DNA from: Sulfurimonas sp.
Lineage (GTDB): Bacteria > Campylobacterota > Campylobacteria > Campylobacterales > Sulfurimonadaceae
Length of the DNA: 64,000 nt
Assembly: GCA_013791885.1 (NCBI GenBank)
Contig: VMSZ01000068.1
Location: 1 to 64,000, forward strand
Direction: 5' to 3'
Shown: piece by piece, positions 43,699 to 52,847 of the stretch
Numbering within the stretch: position 1 is the stretch's first letter
Layout: each line of letters opens with the position of its first letter
The notes under the pieces: generated by a model
The model's database searches: none
Seen by the model: only the letters and a program-made list of their open reading frames with translations
What the model was told of the DNA's origin: nothing
Translations under genes and position numbers: made by a program

Positions 43699-44284
43699 AT
43701 TAATCCTAAAAAAACAGTTATCAAAATTAGCACTTTCTATGTTCAGAAAGGACTTCTTTGGTATCTATCATGGTTCCATTTCTGCAAAGACAGAGTCCAA
43801 CCGCTTTCTTATCAATACAAAAGAGAGTGTATTTGATGCAATTGACGAAAATGATTTGATTGAGCTCTACTTTAAGAAAGATTACCGCTGGAATCAAGCA
43901 AGTATCGACTCCAACATTCACTACTACATCTACTCACAAATTTCCGATGCAAAATTCATCACTTTTACGATGCCGCCTTTTACAACCGCTTATTCTCTCG
44001 ACCATAACATCATTACTCCCAAAGATTATTTTGGTTACACAGAGCTTGGCTCCATAGAAATAGTCGATCCTAAATCTTTTGACAACTGGTATGACAGAGC
44101 GCAAAGTGAAATTACCCACTACTTCTTATCCAAAAAACCAAATATAATGATTATACGCGGTTATGGGGTTTATGCTTTTAACAGGGATTTGCACGAGATG
44201 GCGAAACAACTCTCAGTTTTAGAGAAAAGCTGCCGCCTTCTCATGCTCGAGAGCAGTGCCGGCAACTCTTTTAATTTTGACTAG
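43691..44284 (+). CDS. Class II aldolase/adducin-fold protein lacking the zinc ligands
   Basis: A 197-residue protein that follows the class II aldolase (FucA/AraD) pattern along its length: G-S-I-S near residue 29 replacing G-N-x-S, an SIDSNIHYYIY segment in the position of SSE-x-x-x-H, and RGYGVYAFNRDLHEMAKQ near 155 replacing the HHG segment. The catalytic His-x-His is Thr-x-Thr here (FITFTMPP near 95), and the third His is Tyr (RGYG). All three zinc ligands are therefore missing. It is probably a binding or regulatory protein and not an aldolase. It is coupled to the symporter gene. Confidence 0.7.
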   Translation: MNRLILKKQLSKLALSMFRKDFFGIYHGSISAKTESNRFLINTKESVFDAIDENDLIELYFKKDYRWNQASIDSNIHYYIYSQISDAKFITFTMPPFTTAYSLDHNIITPKDYFGYTELGSIEIVDPKSFDNWYDRAQSEITHYFLSKKPNIMIIRGYGVYAFNRDLHEMAKQLSVLEKSCRLLMLESSAGNSFNFD

Positions 44285-45579
44285 GGAAGTATTTTTATAG
44301 CCTCGTAAGCTACATCCATCATGATGTCTATCTCTGCGTTTGTTATAATGTAAGGCGGCATAAAATAAACAATGTGCCCAAGCGGTCTTAATAAGACTCC
44401 ATTTTGAAGTCCATATTCGTAAACTTTTAGCCCTATTCTCTGCTGCGGCTCATAACCTTGAAGCTCCACTGCACAAATCATCCCTGTTTGTCGTACCTCT
44501 TTTACATTTTTTAATTCTAAAAATTTTTGAAGTTTTTCTCCCATAAACGCAGCTGTCGCTCTATTTTTTTCTATAATATTCTCATTTTCAAAAATATCAA
44601 GTGTTGCGTTTGCCGCTGCGCAGGCAAGTGCATTTCCTGTATAAGAGTGTGAGTGTAAAAAAGCTTTATACTCTCCATAATCACAATAAAATTTCGCATA
44701 TATTTCATTGCTTGTTAGTACAACGGAAAGTGGTAAATAACCGCCTGTAAGCCCTTTTGAGAGTACCAGAAAGTCTGGTGTTATGTTAGCGTGAGCACAG
44801 GCAAAAAGCTCTCCCGTTCGTCCAAAACCGACCAGAACTTCATCGGCTATAAGATGCACATTGTATTTGGTACAAATCTCACGCACCAGAACTAGAAATT
44901 CCTTGTGGTACATGTGCATAGAACCTGCACCCTGGACAAGCGGTTCCAAAATAAGTGCTGATATCTCGTCTGCCCTTTGCTTACACAGCTCTTCAAACGC
45001 GGCGGCTGCGTTTTGTGCAGCTTCTAAGCTCATATCTGTTGGTGTCGCTGTTTGGAGTGTTTTAAGTAAAAGTGGAGCGTACGTATCTTTGTAAAGTTCA
45101 ACATCTCCAACACTGAGTGCGCCTATGGTTTCCCCATGATAAGAGTTTGTGAGCGAAACAAATATACTTTTATTTTTTCCATCGTTTTTATGCGCATGGA
45201 AACTCATCTTGAGTGCTACTTCTACTGCACTTGAGCCATTGTCGGAGTAGAAACATTTTGCCAGCCCTTTTGGTGTTAATGCTACTAAACGCTCAGAAAG
45301 TCTTACTACCTGCTCATGTGTAAATCCGGCAAGAATTACATGTTCTAACGTATCAACTTGCTCTTTAATCTTGGTATTTATATAAGTATTTGTATGTCCA
45401 AAAAGATTCACCCACCAACTGGATATAGCATCTATATAAGTATTTCCGTCAAAATCTTCCAAATAAACGCCATGCGCTTTTTTTATGGGAATGAGCGGAA
45501 GTATTTCATGGTCTTTCATCTGCGTGCAGGGATGCCAAAGAACTTCTAAATCTCTTTTTTTCAACTCTAAATTATTCAT
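44281..45579 (-). CDS. bioA: Adenosylmethionine-8-amino-7-oxononanoate aminotransferase
   Basis: A 432-residue fold-type I PLP enzyme of biotin synthesis. The typical pattern is present: LWHPCTQMKDHE at the N-terminus, ISSWWVNLFGHTN near 48-60 (the Trp-Trp substrate pocket), SYHGETIGALSVG near 145, ADEVLVGFGRTG near 245 with the PLP-binding Asp, and LSKGLTGGYLPLS near 275 with the Schiff-base Lys. It is a single gene; no other bio genes are nearby. Its end overlaps that of the convergent aldolase-like gene by four bases. Confidence 0.94.
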   Translation of the reverse strand: MNNLELKKRDLEVLWHPCTQMKDHEILPLIPIKKAHGVYLEDFDGNTYIDAISSWWVNLFGHTNTYINTKIKEQVDTLEHVILAGFTHEQVVRLSERLVALTPKGLAKCFYSDNGSSAVEVALKMSFHAHKNDGKNKSIFVSLTNSYHGETIGALSVGDVELYKDTYAPLLLKTLQTATPTDMSLEAAQNAAAAFEELCKQRADEISALILEPLVQGAGSMHMYHKEFLVLVREICTKYNVHLIADEVLVGFGRTGELFACAHANITPDFLVLSKGLTGGYLPLSVVLTSNEIYAKFYCDYGEYKAFLHSHSYTGNALACAAANATLDIFENENIIEKNRATAAFMGEKLQKFLELKNVKEVRQTGMICAVELQGYEPQQRIGLKVYEYGLQNGVLLRPLGHIVYFMPPYIITNAEIDIMMDVAYEAIKILP

Positions 45580-45780
45580 TTTTTATCTTTTTGTATTTTA
45601 TTTTATAGAAGTATTTTATCCATATTTCTTGTTGCCCTGTAAAAAAATAAAAAACAAAAGATAATATGGCTTTTACATGTGTATATTTATTACATAATAC
45701 TAACAAACAGCAGGTTTTTATGATGGTTTAATACGAATTCTCGTAGAATAACGCAAATAATAAAAGAAGGTATTTTATAG

Positions 45781-47247
45781 ATGATTACATGGATGCAAAG
45801 ACATAAAAAATATCTCATCGTTACTATCTGGATCTCAACTATAGCGTTTATTGGTGCTGGATTTGTTGGATGGGGTCAGTATAGTTATGGTGATAAGGCT
45901 GGAGCAGTTGCAAAAGTAGGTAATATAGAGTTAACGATGGGTGAACTTCAAAAAAGTTACTCACGTTTGTATTCTCAATATAATCAAATGCTTCAGGGTA
46001 ACTTTGATGAAGAAAAAGCAAAAAGCTTTGGCCTTCAAGCACAGGCAATGCAGCAAATTATACAACAGGCTTACATTCTTAACCTTGCAGCCGAATATGA
46101 CTTAAGCGTAAGCGATGAAGAACTTCTTACGGCACTTAAGACACAAGAATATTTCTTTGAGAATGGCGTTTTTAACAGCAATGTTTACAAAACGGTTTTA
46201 TCTCAAAATAAACTCAGCATCCAAGAATATGAAAATGACCTGAGAAAACAATTACTTATACAAAAAACTTTTAAGTTACTTCCAGTCGAGGTGAGTGAAA
46301 GCGAATCTGCAATACTCAACACAATTCTAAGTATTGCAGATAAAATTGAGTACAAAATACTGAATCTCTCAGACATTAACGTCGATAGCTCAGACGAGCA
46401 GGTGAAACTTTTTTGGGAAACGCAGAAGAATAATTTCATGACTGAAGTGAGTTATGATGTAAAATTCATCAAGCAGGACAATGTAAAAGCTGAATATACT
46501 GCGGATGAGATTAGTACATACTACTCTGAGAACAAAACACATTTCAAAGATTCTGAAGGAAAAATTCTTTCACTTGAAAATGCTAAAGAAAACATTCTAG
46601 ATGAACTTGATGCAAAAGCATCAAAAGATGCAGCACTAAGAACGTACATAGCATATAAAAAAGGTACTCTGGATGAAAATGTAAGTATACAGACTACCAC
46701 TATTTCAAATACAAATAATCCTTTTGACAGTGCTACTCTAGAAGAAATAGCAAAACTCACTTCGGCATCTCCATTTATGAAACCTGTATTTGTCAATGGC
46801 GCATACTATATGTTTGAACTCATAAAAACAAACCCTTCCATAACAAAAACATATGAAGAAGCAAAAAGTGAAGTAAAACCACTTTATATAACACAAACAC
46901 AAAAAGCAAAACTTCTTGAACTGGCAACAAATTCAGTAGCAACGTTCAAAGGATCGGCAACTGACTATGTAACTGTCCAAGATTCTGCTAAAATAGCAGG
47001 TTTAAGTGCAGAAGAAGCAAGTGAATTCTTGGCAAAACTCTTTGACAAACAAATTAAAAGATCTTATATAACACTAAGTAGTGGAAAAGTGATACTTTAT
47101 GACATTTTGGAACAAAAGTTGCTAGATAATTCAAATAACAATCAAGGGGATTCTGTTATGAGATTGAAGAGCGCAATGTTCAATGAAGGTCTTATAAAAA
47201 ATCTAGAAAACGAATATCAGACAGAGATATTTATCCAAGGACTATAA
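45781..47247 (+). CDS. SurA-N/PpiD-like periplasmic chaperone
   Basis: A 488-residue protein anchored by one N-terminal helix (about 12-32, WGQYSYG just after it), as in PpiD. The SurA-N-like chaperone region spans about 40-180 with helices that cradle clients. The parvulin region (about 220-350) is degenerate: I see no intact PPIase core motif with the usual G-G-x-L-G-x and F-x-x-A sequence. It is probably a chaperone without isomerase activity. It is two bases before ftsA; the same SurA-N protein-ftsA-ftsZ order occurs in C. jejuni (Cj0694-Cj0696). A distant AAGG precedes the ATG. Confidence 0.8.
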   Translation: MITWMQRHKKYLIVTIWISTIAFIGAGFVGWGQYSYGDKAGAVAKVGNIELTMGELQKSYSRLYSQYNQMLQGNFDEEKAKSFGLQAQAMQQIIQQAYILNLAAEYDLSVSDEELLTALKTQEYFFENGVFNSNVYKTVLSQNKLSIQEYENDLRKQLLIQKTFKLLPVEVSESESAILNTILSIADKIEYKILNLSDINVDSSDEQVKLFWETQKNNFMTEVSYDVKFIKQDNVKAEYTADEISTYYSENKTHFKDSEGKILSLENAKENILDELDAKASKDAALRTYIAYKKGTLDENVSIQTTTISNTNNPFDSATLEEIAKLTSASPFMKPVFVNGAYYMFELIKTNPSITKTYEEAKSEVKPLYITQTQKAKLLELATNSVATFKGSATDYVTVQDSAKIAGLSAEEASEFLAKLFDKQIKRSYITLSSGKVILYDILEQKLLDNSNNNQGDSVMRLKSAMFNEGLIKNLENEYQTEIFIQGL

Positions 47248-47248
47248 G

Positions 47249-48610
47249 TTGAGTAGAACTATTCTAGCCATCGACATCGGCTCTACTAAAATTTGCGCAA
47301 TCATTGCTCAAATAAACAATGATAACTCTATATCCATAACAGGTGCTGGAACTACTAAGGCTCAAGGCCTCAAAAAAGGAAGCATTACTAACATCGAGTT
47401 AGCCTCCCGTTCTATCAGAACAGCGGTAAATGATGCGAAACGTGTTTCAGGAAGTGAAGTTTCAAGCGCTATTGTTTCCATCTCCGGTGCTTACACTAAA
47501 AGTGTTAACTCAAACGGTATTGTAAACATCCAGTCTAAAGAAGTCAGCTTCAAAGAAATAGAAAGAGTTATGCATGCTTCACTTTACAATGCAAGCATTC
47601 CTAACGAATTTGAAGTACTTCATGCACTTCCATATAATTTTAAAGTAGATGATCAGGACTTTATAGAAGATCCACTTGGCATGAATGCTTCAAGACTTGA
47701 AGTTGAAACGCATATCATTACAACACAAAAATCAAATCTCAACAACCTAAGAAAAGCTGTTCGCGGCGCAGGTGTTGAAGTAGACAATATCGTACTCAAC
47801 TCTTATGCTTCTGCAATTGCCACAATAAATGAAGACGAAAAAGAGTTAGGCATTGCTGTTATTGACATGGGTGGAAATACAAGCAATATCGCAATATTTT
47901 CAGGAAATTCTATAAGATATAACGAATTTTTAGGTGTTGGTTCTAACCATGTGACAAGCGATTTATCTATGGCGCTTCATACACCACTCAATATTGCAGA
48001 CAATGTAAAACTTACTTACGGTTCACTCCTTACTCCAAGTAACGATTTGATCGAACTTCCTATTATTGGTGATGAGCACTCTACGCATGAGGTATCTCTG
48101 GAAGTTGTACATAATGTTATCTTTGCTAGAGTTGAAGAAACACTTATGATTCTTGCACAATTTATAGAAAAAAGCGGCTTAAAAGATCAGCTTGGCGCAG
48201 GTATTGTACTTACCGGCGGCTTTTCAAAAATGGAAGGCATCAGAGATTTAGCCATAGCAACCTTTGGTTCTGTTCCGGTTCGTCTTGCACGTCCTATTGA
48301 AATGGATGGTCTGTTTGATAACTTGAGAGAACCAGAGTATGCAAGTGCTGTCGGCCTTATTATGTATAGCGCATCTGCGTATACTCCTTACGAGATAGAT
48401 GTCAACAAAAGAGTTAGACACGCGAATGAATTGCCAACAGAAACAACAACAGTATCTTTCAGCGAGGCTAAGGATATTCCTATTGTGCCGCCATCTCTTG
48501 ATTTGAATATCAAAGAGAAGATGGTCAATTTGTCAGAAAAAAAAGAAAAAAAGAGTGAAGAAGCCGGAGCTTTTAGTAAATTTTGGAATTGGGCAACCCA
48601 GTTATTTTAA
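47249..48610 (+). CDS. ftsA: Cell division protein FtsA
   Basis: A 453-residue actin-like protein that tethers FtsZ to the membrane. The ATP-binding pattern is present: AIDIGSTKICAI at the N-terminus, IDMGGNTSNIAIF near 208 and TGGFSKMEGI near 325. The C-terminal amphipathic membrane-targeting helix is seen in SKFWNWATQLF. The start is TTG, nine bases after AAGGA that lies inside the end of the upstream gene. An acidic and Lys-rich linker precedes the final helix. Confidence 0.95.
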   Translation: MSRTILAIDIGSTKICAIIAQINNDNSISITGAGTTKAQGLKKGSITNIELASRSIRTAVNDAKRVSGSEVSSAIVSISGAYTKSVNSNGIVNIQSKEVSFKEIERVMHASLYNASIPNEFEVLHALPYNFKVDDQDFIEDPLGMNASRLEVETHIITTQKSNLNNLRKAVRGAGVEVDNIVLNSYASAIATINEDEKELGIAVIDMGGNTSNIAIFSGNSIRYNEFLGVGSNHVTSDLSMALHTPLNIADNVKLTYGSLLTPSNDLIELPIIGDEHSTHEVSLEVVHNVIFARVEETLMILAQFIEKSGLKDQLGAGIVLTGGFSKMEGIRDLAIATFGSVPVRLARPIEMDGLFDNLREPEYASAVGLIMYSASAYTPYEIDVNKRVRHANELPTETTTVSFSEAKDIPIVPPSLDLNIKEKMVNLSEKKEKKSEEAGAFSKFWNWATQLF

Positions 48611-48621
48611 AGGAGTAAGAT

Positions 48622-49752
48622 ATGAGCATTGAAGCATTTTCTGTAGAAGAAGCGCGTAATATAAGTGGAGCTAGAATCATCGCTGTTGGCGTTGGTGGTG
48701 GTGGCGGTAACATGATTGGTCACATGATTAATCAAGGTGTTACTGGGATAGAGATGATGCTCATTAATACTGATGCACAAGTTTTAAGTGAAACCTGTGC
48801 TGCATCTAAGATTCAAATAGGCACAAAGCTTACTAAAGGCCTTGGTGCTGGTATGAAACCGGTTGTTGGAAGAGATTCTGCACTAGAGAGTTATGATGAA
48901 ATTAGAAATGCTCTTGAGGGAGCAGACATAGTATTCATCTCTGCCGGTCTTGGCGGTGGTACTGGTACCGGTGCTGCACCTATCGTTGCTCAGATAGCAA
49001 AAGAAATTGGTGCGTTAACTATTTCTGTTGTTACAAAACCTTTTAAATTTGAAGGGAACAAGAGAATCAAGCTTGCAGAAGCCGGTTTAGAAGAGCTTAA
49101 AAAAGAGAGTGATTCTATTGTTGTTATCCCTAATGACAAGCTTTTAACTATCATTGATAGAAAACTTGGCCTTAAAGAAAGTTTCAAAATAGTAGATAGC
49201 GTTTTAGCACAAGCTGTCAGCGGAACTTCAGGTGTCATTCTTTCAAGTGGTGAAAATGACATCAACCTTGACTTTGCAGACTTAAAAACTGTAATGAGTC
49301 ACAAAGGTATGGCACTCATGGGTGTTGGTGAGCATGAGGGCGAAAACGCAGCGTATGAAGCTATTAAAGCGGCTATTGAGTCTCCACTTCTTGACAATAT
49401 GTCAATCAACGGAGCGATGGGTGTTTTAGTTCACTTTAGTATGCACCCTGAATTTCCAATGATGGAAATCGCTGAAGCTATGGATGTTGTTCATGACAGT
49501 GCTCATGAGGACGCTGAAGTTATCTGGGGAACATCAACAGATTCAACGATGCCTGAGGACTACATCAAAATTACTATTGTTGCTACTGGTTTTGAAAAAG
49601 AAGTTTCAGCAAAAGAATTGTCAAACAATGGTGACTTTGTAGGTGAAAATATTCCTCCACGTGCAAAAGTACGTCCAAGATTGGTTGTTGGCGGTGATTT
49701 AAACAGTGATTACCTTGACATTCCTGCATATATGAGACAACAACAAGACTAA
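48622..49752 (+). CDS. ftsZ: Cell division protein FtsZ
   Basis: A 376-residue tubulin-like GTPase that forms the division ring. It shows GVGGGGGNMI near residue 23, the tubulin signature GGGTGTGAAP near 112-121, and the conserved C-terminal peptide DIPAYMRQQ that binds FtsA and other partners. The linker before it is short. A strong AAAGGAG precedes the ATG. Ten bases downstream is a small J-domain gene. Confidence 0.98.
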   Translation: MSIEAFSVEEARNISGARIIAVGVGGGGGNMIGHMINQGVTGIEMMLINTDAQVLSETCAASKIQIGTKLTKGLGAGMKPVVGRDSALESYDEIRNALEGADIVFISAGLGGGTGTGAAPIVAQIAKEIGALTISVVTKPFKFEGNKRIKLAEAGLEELKKESDSIVVIPNDKLLTIIDRKLGLKESFKIVDSVLAQAVSGTSGVILSSGENDINLDFADLKTVMSHKGMALMGVGEHEGENAAYEAIKAAIESPLLDNMSINGAMGVLVHFSMHPEFPMMEIAEAMDVVHDSAHEDAEVIWGTSTDSTMPEDYIKITIVATGFEKEVSAKELSNNGDFVGENIPPRAKVRPRLVVGGDLNSDYLDIPAYMRQQQD

Positions 49753-49760
49753 GAAAATTA

Positions 49761-50051
49761 TTGCACTCCTTTGAAAAAATCATGAAAGCCAAGAGTTTGC
49801 TTGGCCTTCGTGAAAAATCCTCCCTTAAAGAAATCAAAAACAAATACAAAAATCTTATGAAAAAATGGCATCCTGACAAACATAAAGATGATGTCCAAAA
49901 AGCAACGCAGATGAGTATGCTTATCAATGAAGCCTATGAGATTATTTTAGATTATTGCAACAACTATGAATTCTCTTTTGATGAAGAGCATATCAAAAAA
50001 TCCCACTATTCACCCTCAGAGTGGTGGAATGATAAATTTGGCGGTAGATAA
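49761..50051 (+). CDS. Free-standing J-domain protein, 96 aa
   Basis: A small DnaJ-type protein made almost only of a J domain. The HPD motif sits in KKWHPDKHKDD at about residues 36-46, after helices I-II starting LLGLREKSSLKEIK, and helix III/IV is followed by about 25 residues ending SEWWNDKFGGR. It should stimulate a DnaK-type partner. No membrane segment is present. The start is unclear: a TTG at 49761 or an ATG at 49782, neither with a good ribosome-binding site. It is nine bases after the ftsZ stop, so it is likely co-transcribed with the division genes. Confidence 0.75.
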   Translation: MHSFEKIMKAKSLLGLREKSSLKEIKNKYKNLMKKWHPDKHKDDVQKATQMSMLINEAYEIILDYCNNYEFSFDEEHIKKSHYSPSEWWNDKFGGR

Positions 50052-50059
50052 TGCTCTCG

Positions 50060-51004
50060 CTACAACCAAACTCCATTTTTAAAATAATATAACGCAGGAT
50101 AAATTGAAACACCTATAGTGTATGCAGAATTAAAAAACAGTGAAAGTTTATAACCCTCTTCTCTCTCTTTAAACGCCAAAGTCAGACCATAAAACGTCCC
50201 CAAAAACAAAAACGCATATAAAATATACCCAATGTAATGATAATCTTTTTGTAAAAAGCAAAATGGGCACTTGTGCGTTGGAAGCTCATAAATATAAGTT
50301 CCAAAAAATGAAATCAGCGTTATAAGCGACACTATGATAAAAAAGAGATTGACTAAAGTAAAAGCATATCTATTTTTGAGCTTGTAAAAAAGAAACATCA
50401 AGAGAAATAGAGTGTAAAAAAGTGTGAGCAAAACAAGCTGATTCATATTTAAAAAATAAGAGAGATACGAGGCACTGCTGCTTGAATAAATAACGCCACA
50501 GCAATCAACAACACTTTTTATGTCAATGGCATCAAACATAACAAACTCTAAAACTATTTCACCAATAAATAGAAAAAATGCTACGCAGTAAAAAGCAAAT
50601 TTCTCTCTGACATAAGGCTGGTTTTCATCTTTAGAATCTTCATTATGCAGGACAATCCAGTATGCAAAAAGATACAGATTTAAAATCTTTAACATTAAAA
50701 GCGGAGTTCCATAATCAGTTGCATCAACAACTCCAGCAGCGCACATCGCTCCCACGATACTTCCCGAAAGTTTGTCAAGTGTAAATATAAAAAACAAGAA
50801 AAGGGGTATTTTAATCGCAAAAATATATTTAATAATAGTCGCCGCCAGATAGCTTTGACTCTCGAGCTCATACTGTGATTTTGCAGAAGAGTTTTTATCA
50901 TATTTCCAAAAAATTCTAAGACTCAAATAAAAAGCAATTATTGCAAAAAATGTCAGAATTGCATTTAAAATGAGTAGTGTTAAAATTTCAGGAGACAAGA
51001 TCAT
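50060..51004 (-). CDS. Multi-pass membrane protein with CPFC motif
   Basis: I do not recognise a named family. The protein is 314 residues with about eight hydrophobic helices. A CPFC motif (HKCPFCFLQKDY, near residue 245) and a CCG pair (VVDCCGVIY, near 168) lie between helices, a pattern reminiscent of DsbB or VKOR-type thiol proteins and of metal-binding sites. A third Cys is in GAMCAAGVVDA near 90. It is the last gene of the operon and overlaps the ABC ATPase stop (ATGA). It may be the client or partner of the transporter; function is inferred only from context. Confidence 0.55.
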   Translation of the reverse strand: MILSPEILTLLILNAILTFFAIIAFYLSLRIFWKYDKNSSAKSQYELESQSYLAATIIKYIFAIKIPLFLFFIFTLDKLSGSIVGAMCAAGVVDATDYGTPLLMLKILNLYLFAYWIVLHNEDSKDENQPYVREKFAFYCVAFFLFIGEIVLEFVMFDAIDIKSVVDCCGVIYSSSSASYLSYFLNMNQLVLLTLFYTLFLLMFLFYKLKNRYAFTLVNLFFIIVSLITLISFFGTYIYELPTHKCPFCFLQKDYHYIGYILYAFLFLGTFYGLTLAFKEREEGYKLSLFFNSAYTIGVSIYPALYYFKNGVWL

Positions 51005-51672
51005 ACTAACAGTTCACCGTTTAGCATCTCTATTTCTCTATCGACAAAATCAAGCCCGAAAAAAAGCGGATCATGTGTTGCGACAATAATGGTCTTATTT
51101 TGCGACTTTAACTCTCTTAAAATCTCTATAAACTTCAAAGACAACTCTTTATCAAGGTTAGCAGTAGGCTCATCTGCCAAGATAATTTTTGGCTTATTTA
51201 CATTTGCTCTTGCTATGGCTACACGTTGCTGTTCTCCCCCTGAGAGACTTTTAACAGCAATCTCCTTCTTGTGAGCAATATGGAATTTTTCCATAACACT
51301 CTTCACATGTTTTTGTGCTTCATCTTCTGAGAGATTTAAAGGAATGAGAGGAAGTAAAATATTATCCTCAACACTCAAATTTGGAATAAGATTATACTTT
51401 TGAAAAATAAAACCAATATTATTACGTCTATATGTTGCGGCAAAGGTGTCTGCGAGTTTTGATATTCTTTTTGTATCAACTATCACCTCTCCACTTGTAG
51501 GCTTTGAGAGTGCTGCAATGAGCGAAAGCATAGTGCTTTTACCGCTTCCGCTTGGACCTTTTAGAAGTATCAGCTCGCCCTCTTTAAAGTTGATGCTAAC
51601 ATCTTTAAGAGCAGTCACTCTATTATTTTCATTACTCTCATAAATCTTCGATATATTTTTTAATTCTATCAT
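51001..51672 (-). CDS. ABC transporter ATP-binding protein (LolD/MacB/FtsE-like)
   Basis: A 223-residue ABC ATPase. Walker A is GPSGSGKST near residue 39-47, the Q-loop follows in FIFQKYNL, the signature is SLSGGEQQRVAIARA near 142, and Walker B is ILADEPTANLD near 163. The closeness to LolD/MacB is clear from overall pattern. It sits downstream of the FtsX-type permease gene with a one-base stop/start overlap, forming a mechanotransmission-type or lipoprotein-release-type transporter. Confidence 0.93.
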   Translation of the reverse strand: MIELKNISKIYESNENNRVTALKDVSINFKEGELILLKGPSGSGKSTMLSLIAALSKPTSGEVIVDTKRISKLADTFAATYRRNNIGFIFQKYNLIPNLSVEDNILLPLIPLNLSEDEAQKHVKSVMEKFHIAHKKEIAVKSLSGGEQQRVAIARANVNKPKIILADEPTANLDKELSLKFIEILRELKSQNKTIIVATHDPLFFGLDFVDREIEMLNGELLV

Positions 51673-52847
51673 CAGCGTATCACTTCATCGGTTTCAAGGC
51701 TTGCGACTCTCCATGAAGGGATAATCGTCGCTGCTATGTAAATTGGAATTGTTAGAAAAAAAACTAACAAAAGTGTTTGTAAATCCATTACAAACGGCAG
51801 TCTGAAACTAACTTTCAAATCTGAGTAGCCAATAAATATTTCTCGTAAAAGAGGTGCCTGCAGCAGGTATACAAACGCTAACGCAAGTGCGATTCCAAGC
51901 AGATAAGAAAAGACAGAAATAATGCCTGCTTCATAAAACTTTTCTTTTAAAACATCCTCAACTCTCCAACCGACAGCTTTAAGTATTCCTACTTCGCGTT
52001 TTTCTTCACTGCTTACGCCACTGAGTTTATCGTAGATGATAATAAAAAATGTAAATATCGCAACAACAAACAGAGCTAAAAAAACTCCACTTTTATAGTT
52101 AAACATATTCTCATAACTCAGTTTCAAATCATCCTTGGTAATTACTTTAAAACTTGGAAATTGCTCTTTAATTTTCTGTGCTACAGTAGCTATCTCTTTA
52201 GGGTTAGAAACATGAACCGAAATATCTGTCGCTCTCTCCTCGCTCATAGCAAAAATCTCTCTCACATTCTGCTTACTCATGACTATCATATCATTTGCTT
52301 CGAGTTCCAAATCACTCTCAAAAACACCGGCGATATTTACTTTTTTCATGCTTCCATCAGGTTTTATAAAGTTAAAATACTCTTTATAATATCTCTCGCT
52401 CATTTTCTTTTTTACACCGGCTCCAACAAACATTGCAATGCTATTGAAATCAAATTTCTCAGACAAAGACGCTAAAGCAGGAGTTAATGCTGTTTCAAAT
52501 TCTTCTATGCCTACAACTGTAAAATAAACATCAAGCATCTCAAAATAGTAATACCCCCAAACGCGCGAGGAGGCATCACTGACTCCGTTTATCGCTAAAA
52601 TCTTCTCAACATTTTTAATATCTATATCATGAATACGTCCGCCGCGAACATCTTGAAGAGTTATCTGCGGTAAAGAATCAAGTGTCGCATTCAGTTCATA
52701 TTTTATTGAGTTAGTGATAAAGAATACGGATGCAAGTAAAAAAGTTAAAAACGTAATAACAACAGTTATAAAAATACTTTTTGCTTTTTGTCTAAGTAAG
52801 GAGTTGATTGCAAACTCGATGAGATAAAAATTTATTTTACTCTTCAT
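51672..52847 (-). CDS. FtsX/MacB-type ABC transporter permease
   Basis: A 391-residue permease with one N-terminal helix (about 18-40), a large periplasmic domain (about 45-250) and three C-terminal helices, the FtsX-like fold. The periplasmic domain has a MacB-PCD-like pattern. EEKREVGILKAVGWRVEDVL near 300 is the conserved cytosolic coupling segment that contacts the ATPase. I chose the ATG at 52847 (MKSKINF), because a longer frame from 52940 is embedded in the upstream gene. Upstream and downstream genes overlap it. Confidence 0.88.
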   Translation of the reverse strand: MKSKINFYLIEFAINSLLRQKAKSIFITVVITFLTFLLASVFFITNSIKYELNATLDSLPQITLQDVRGGRIHDIDIKNVEKILAINGVSDASSRVWGYYYFEMLDVYFTVVGIEEFETALTPALASLSEKFDFNSIAMFVGAGVKKKMSERYYKEYFNFIKPDGSMKKVNIAGVFESDLELEANDMIVMSKQNVREIFAMSEERATDISVHVSNPKEIATVAQKIKEQFPSFKVITKDDLKLSYENMFNYKSGVFLALFVVAIFTFFIIIYDKLSGVSSEEKREVGILKAVGWRVEDVLKEKFYEAGIISVFSYLLGIALALAFVYLLQAPLLREIFIGYSDLKVSFRLPFVMDLQTLLLVFFLTIPIYIAATIIPSWRVASLETDEVIR

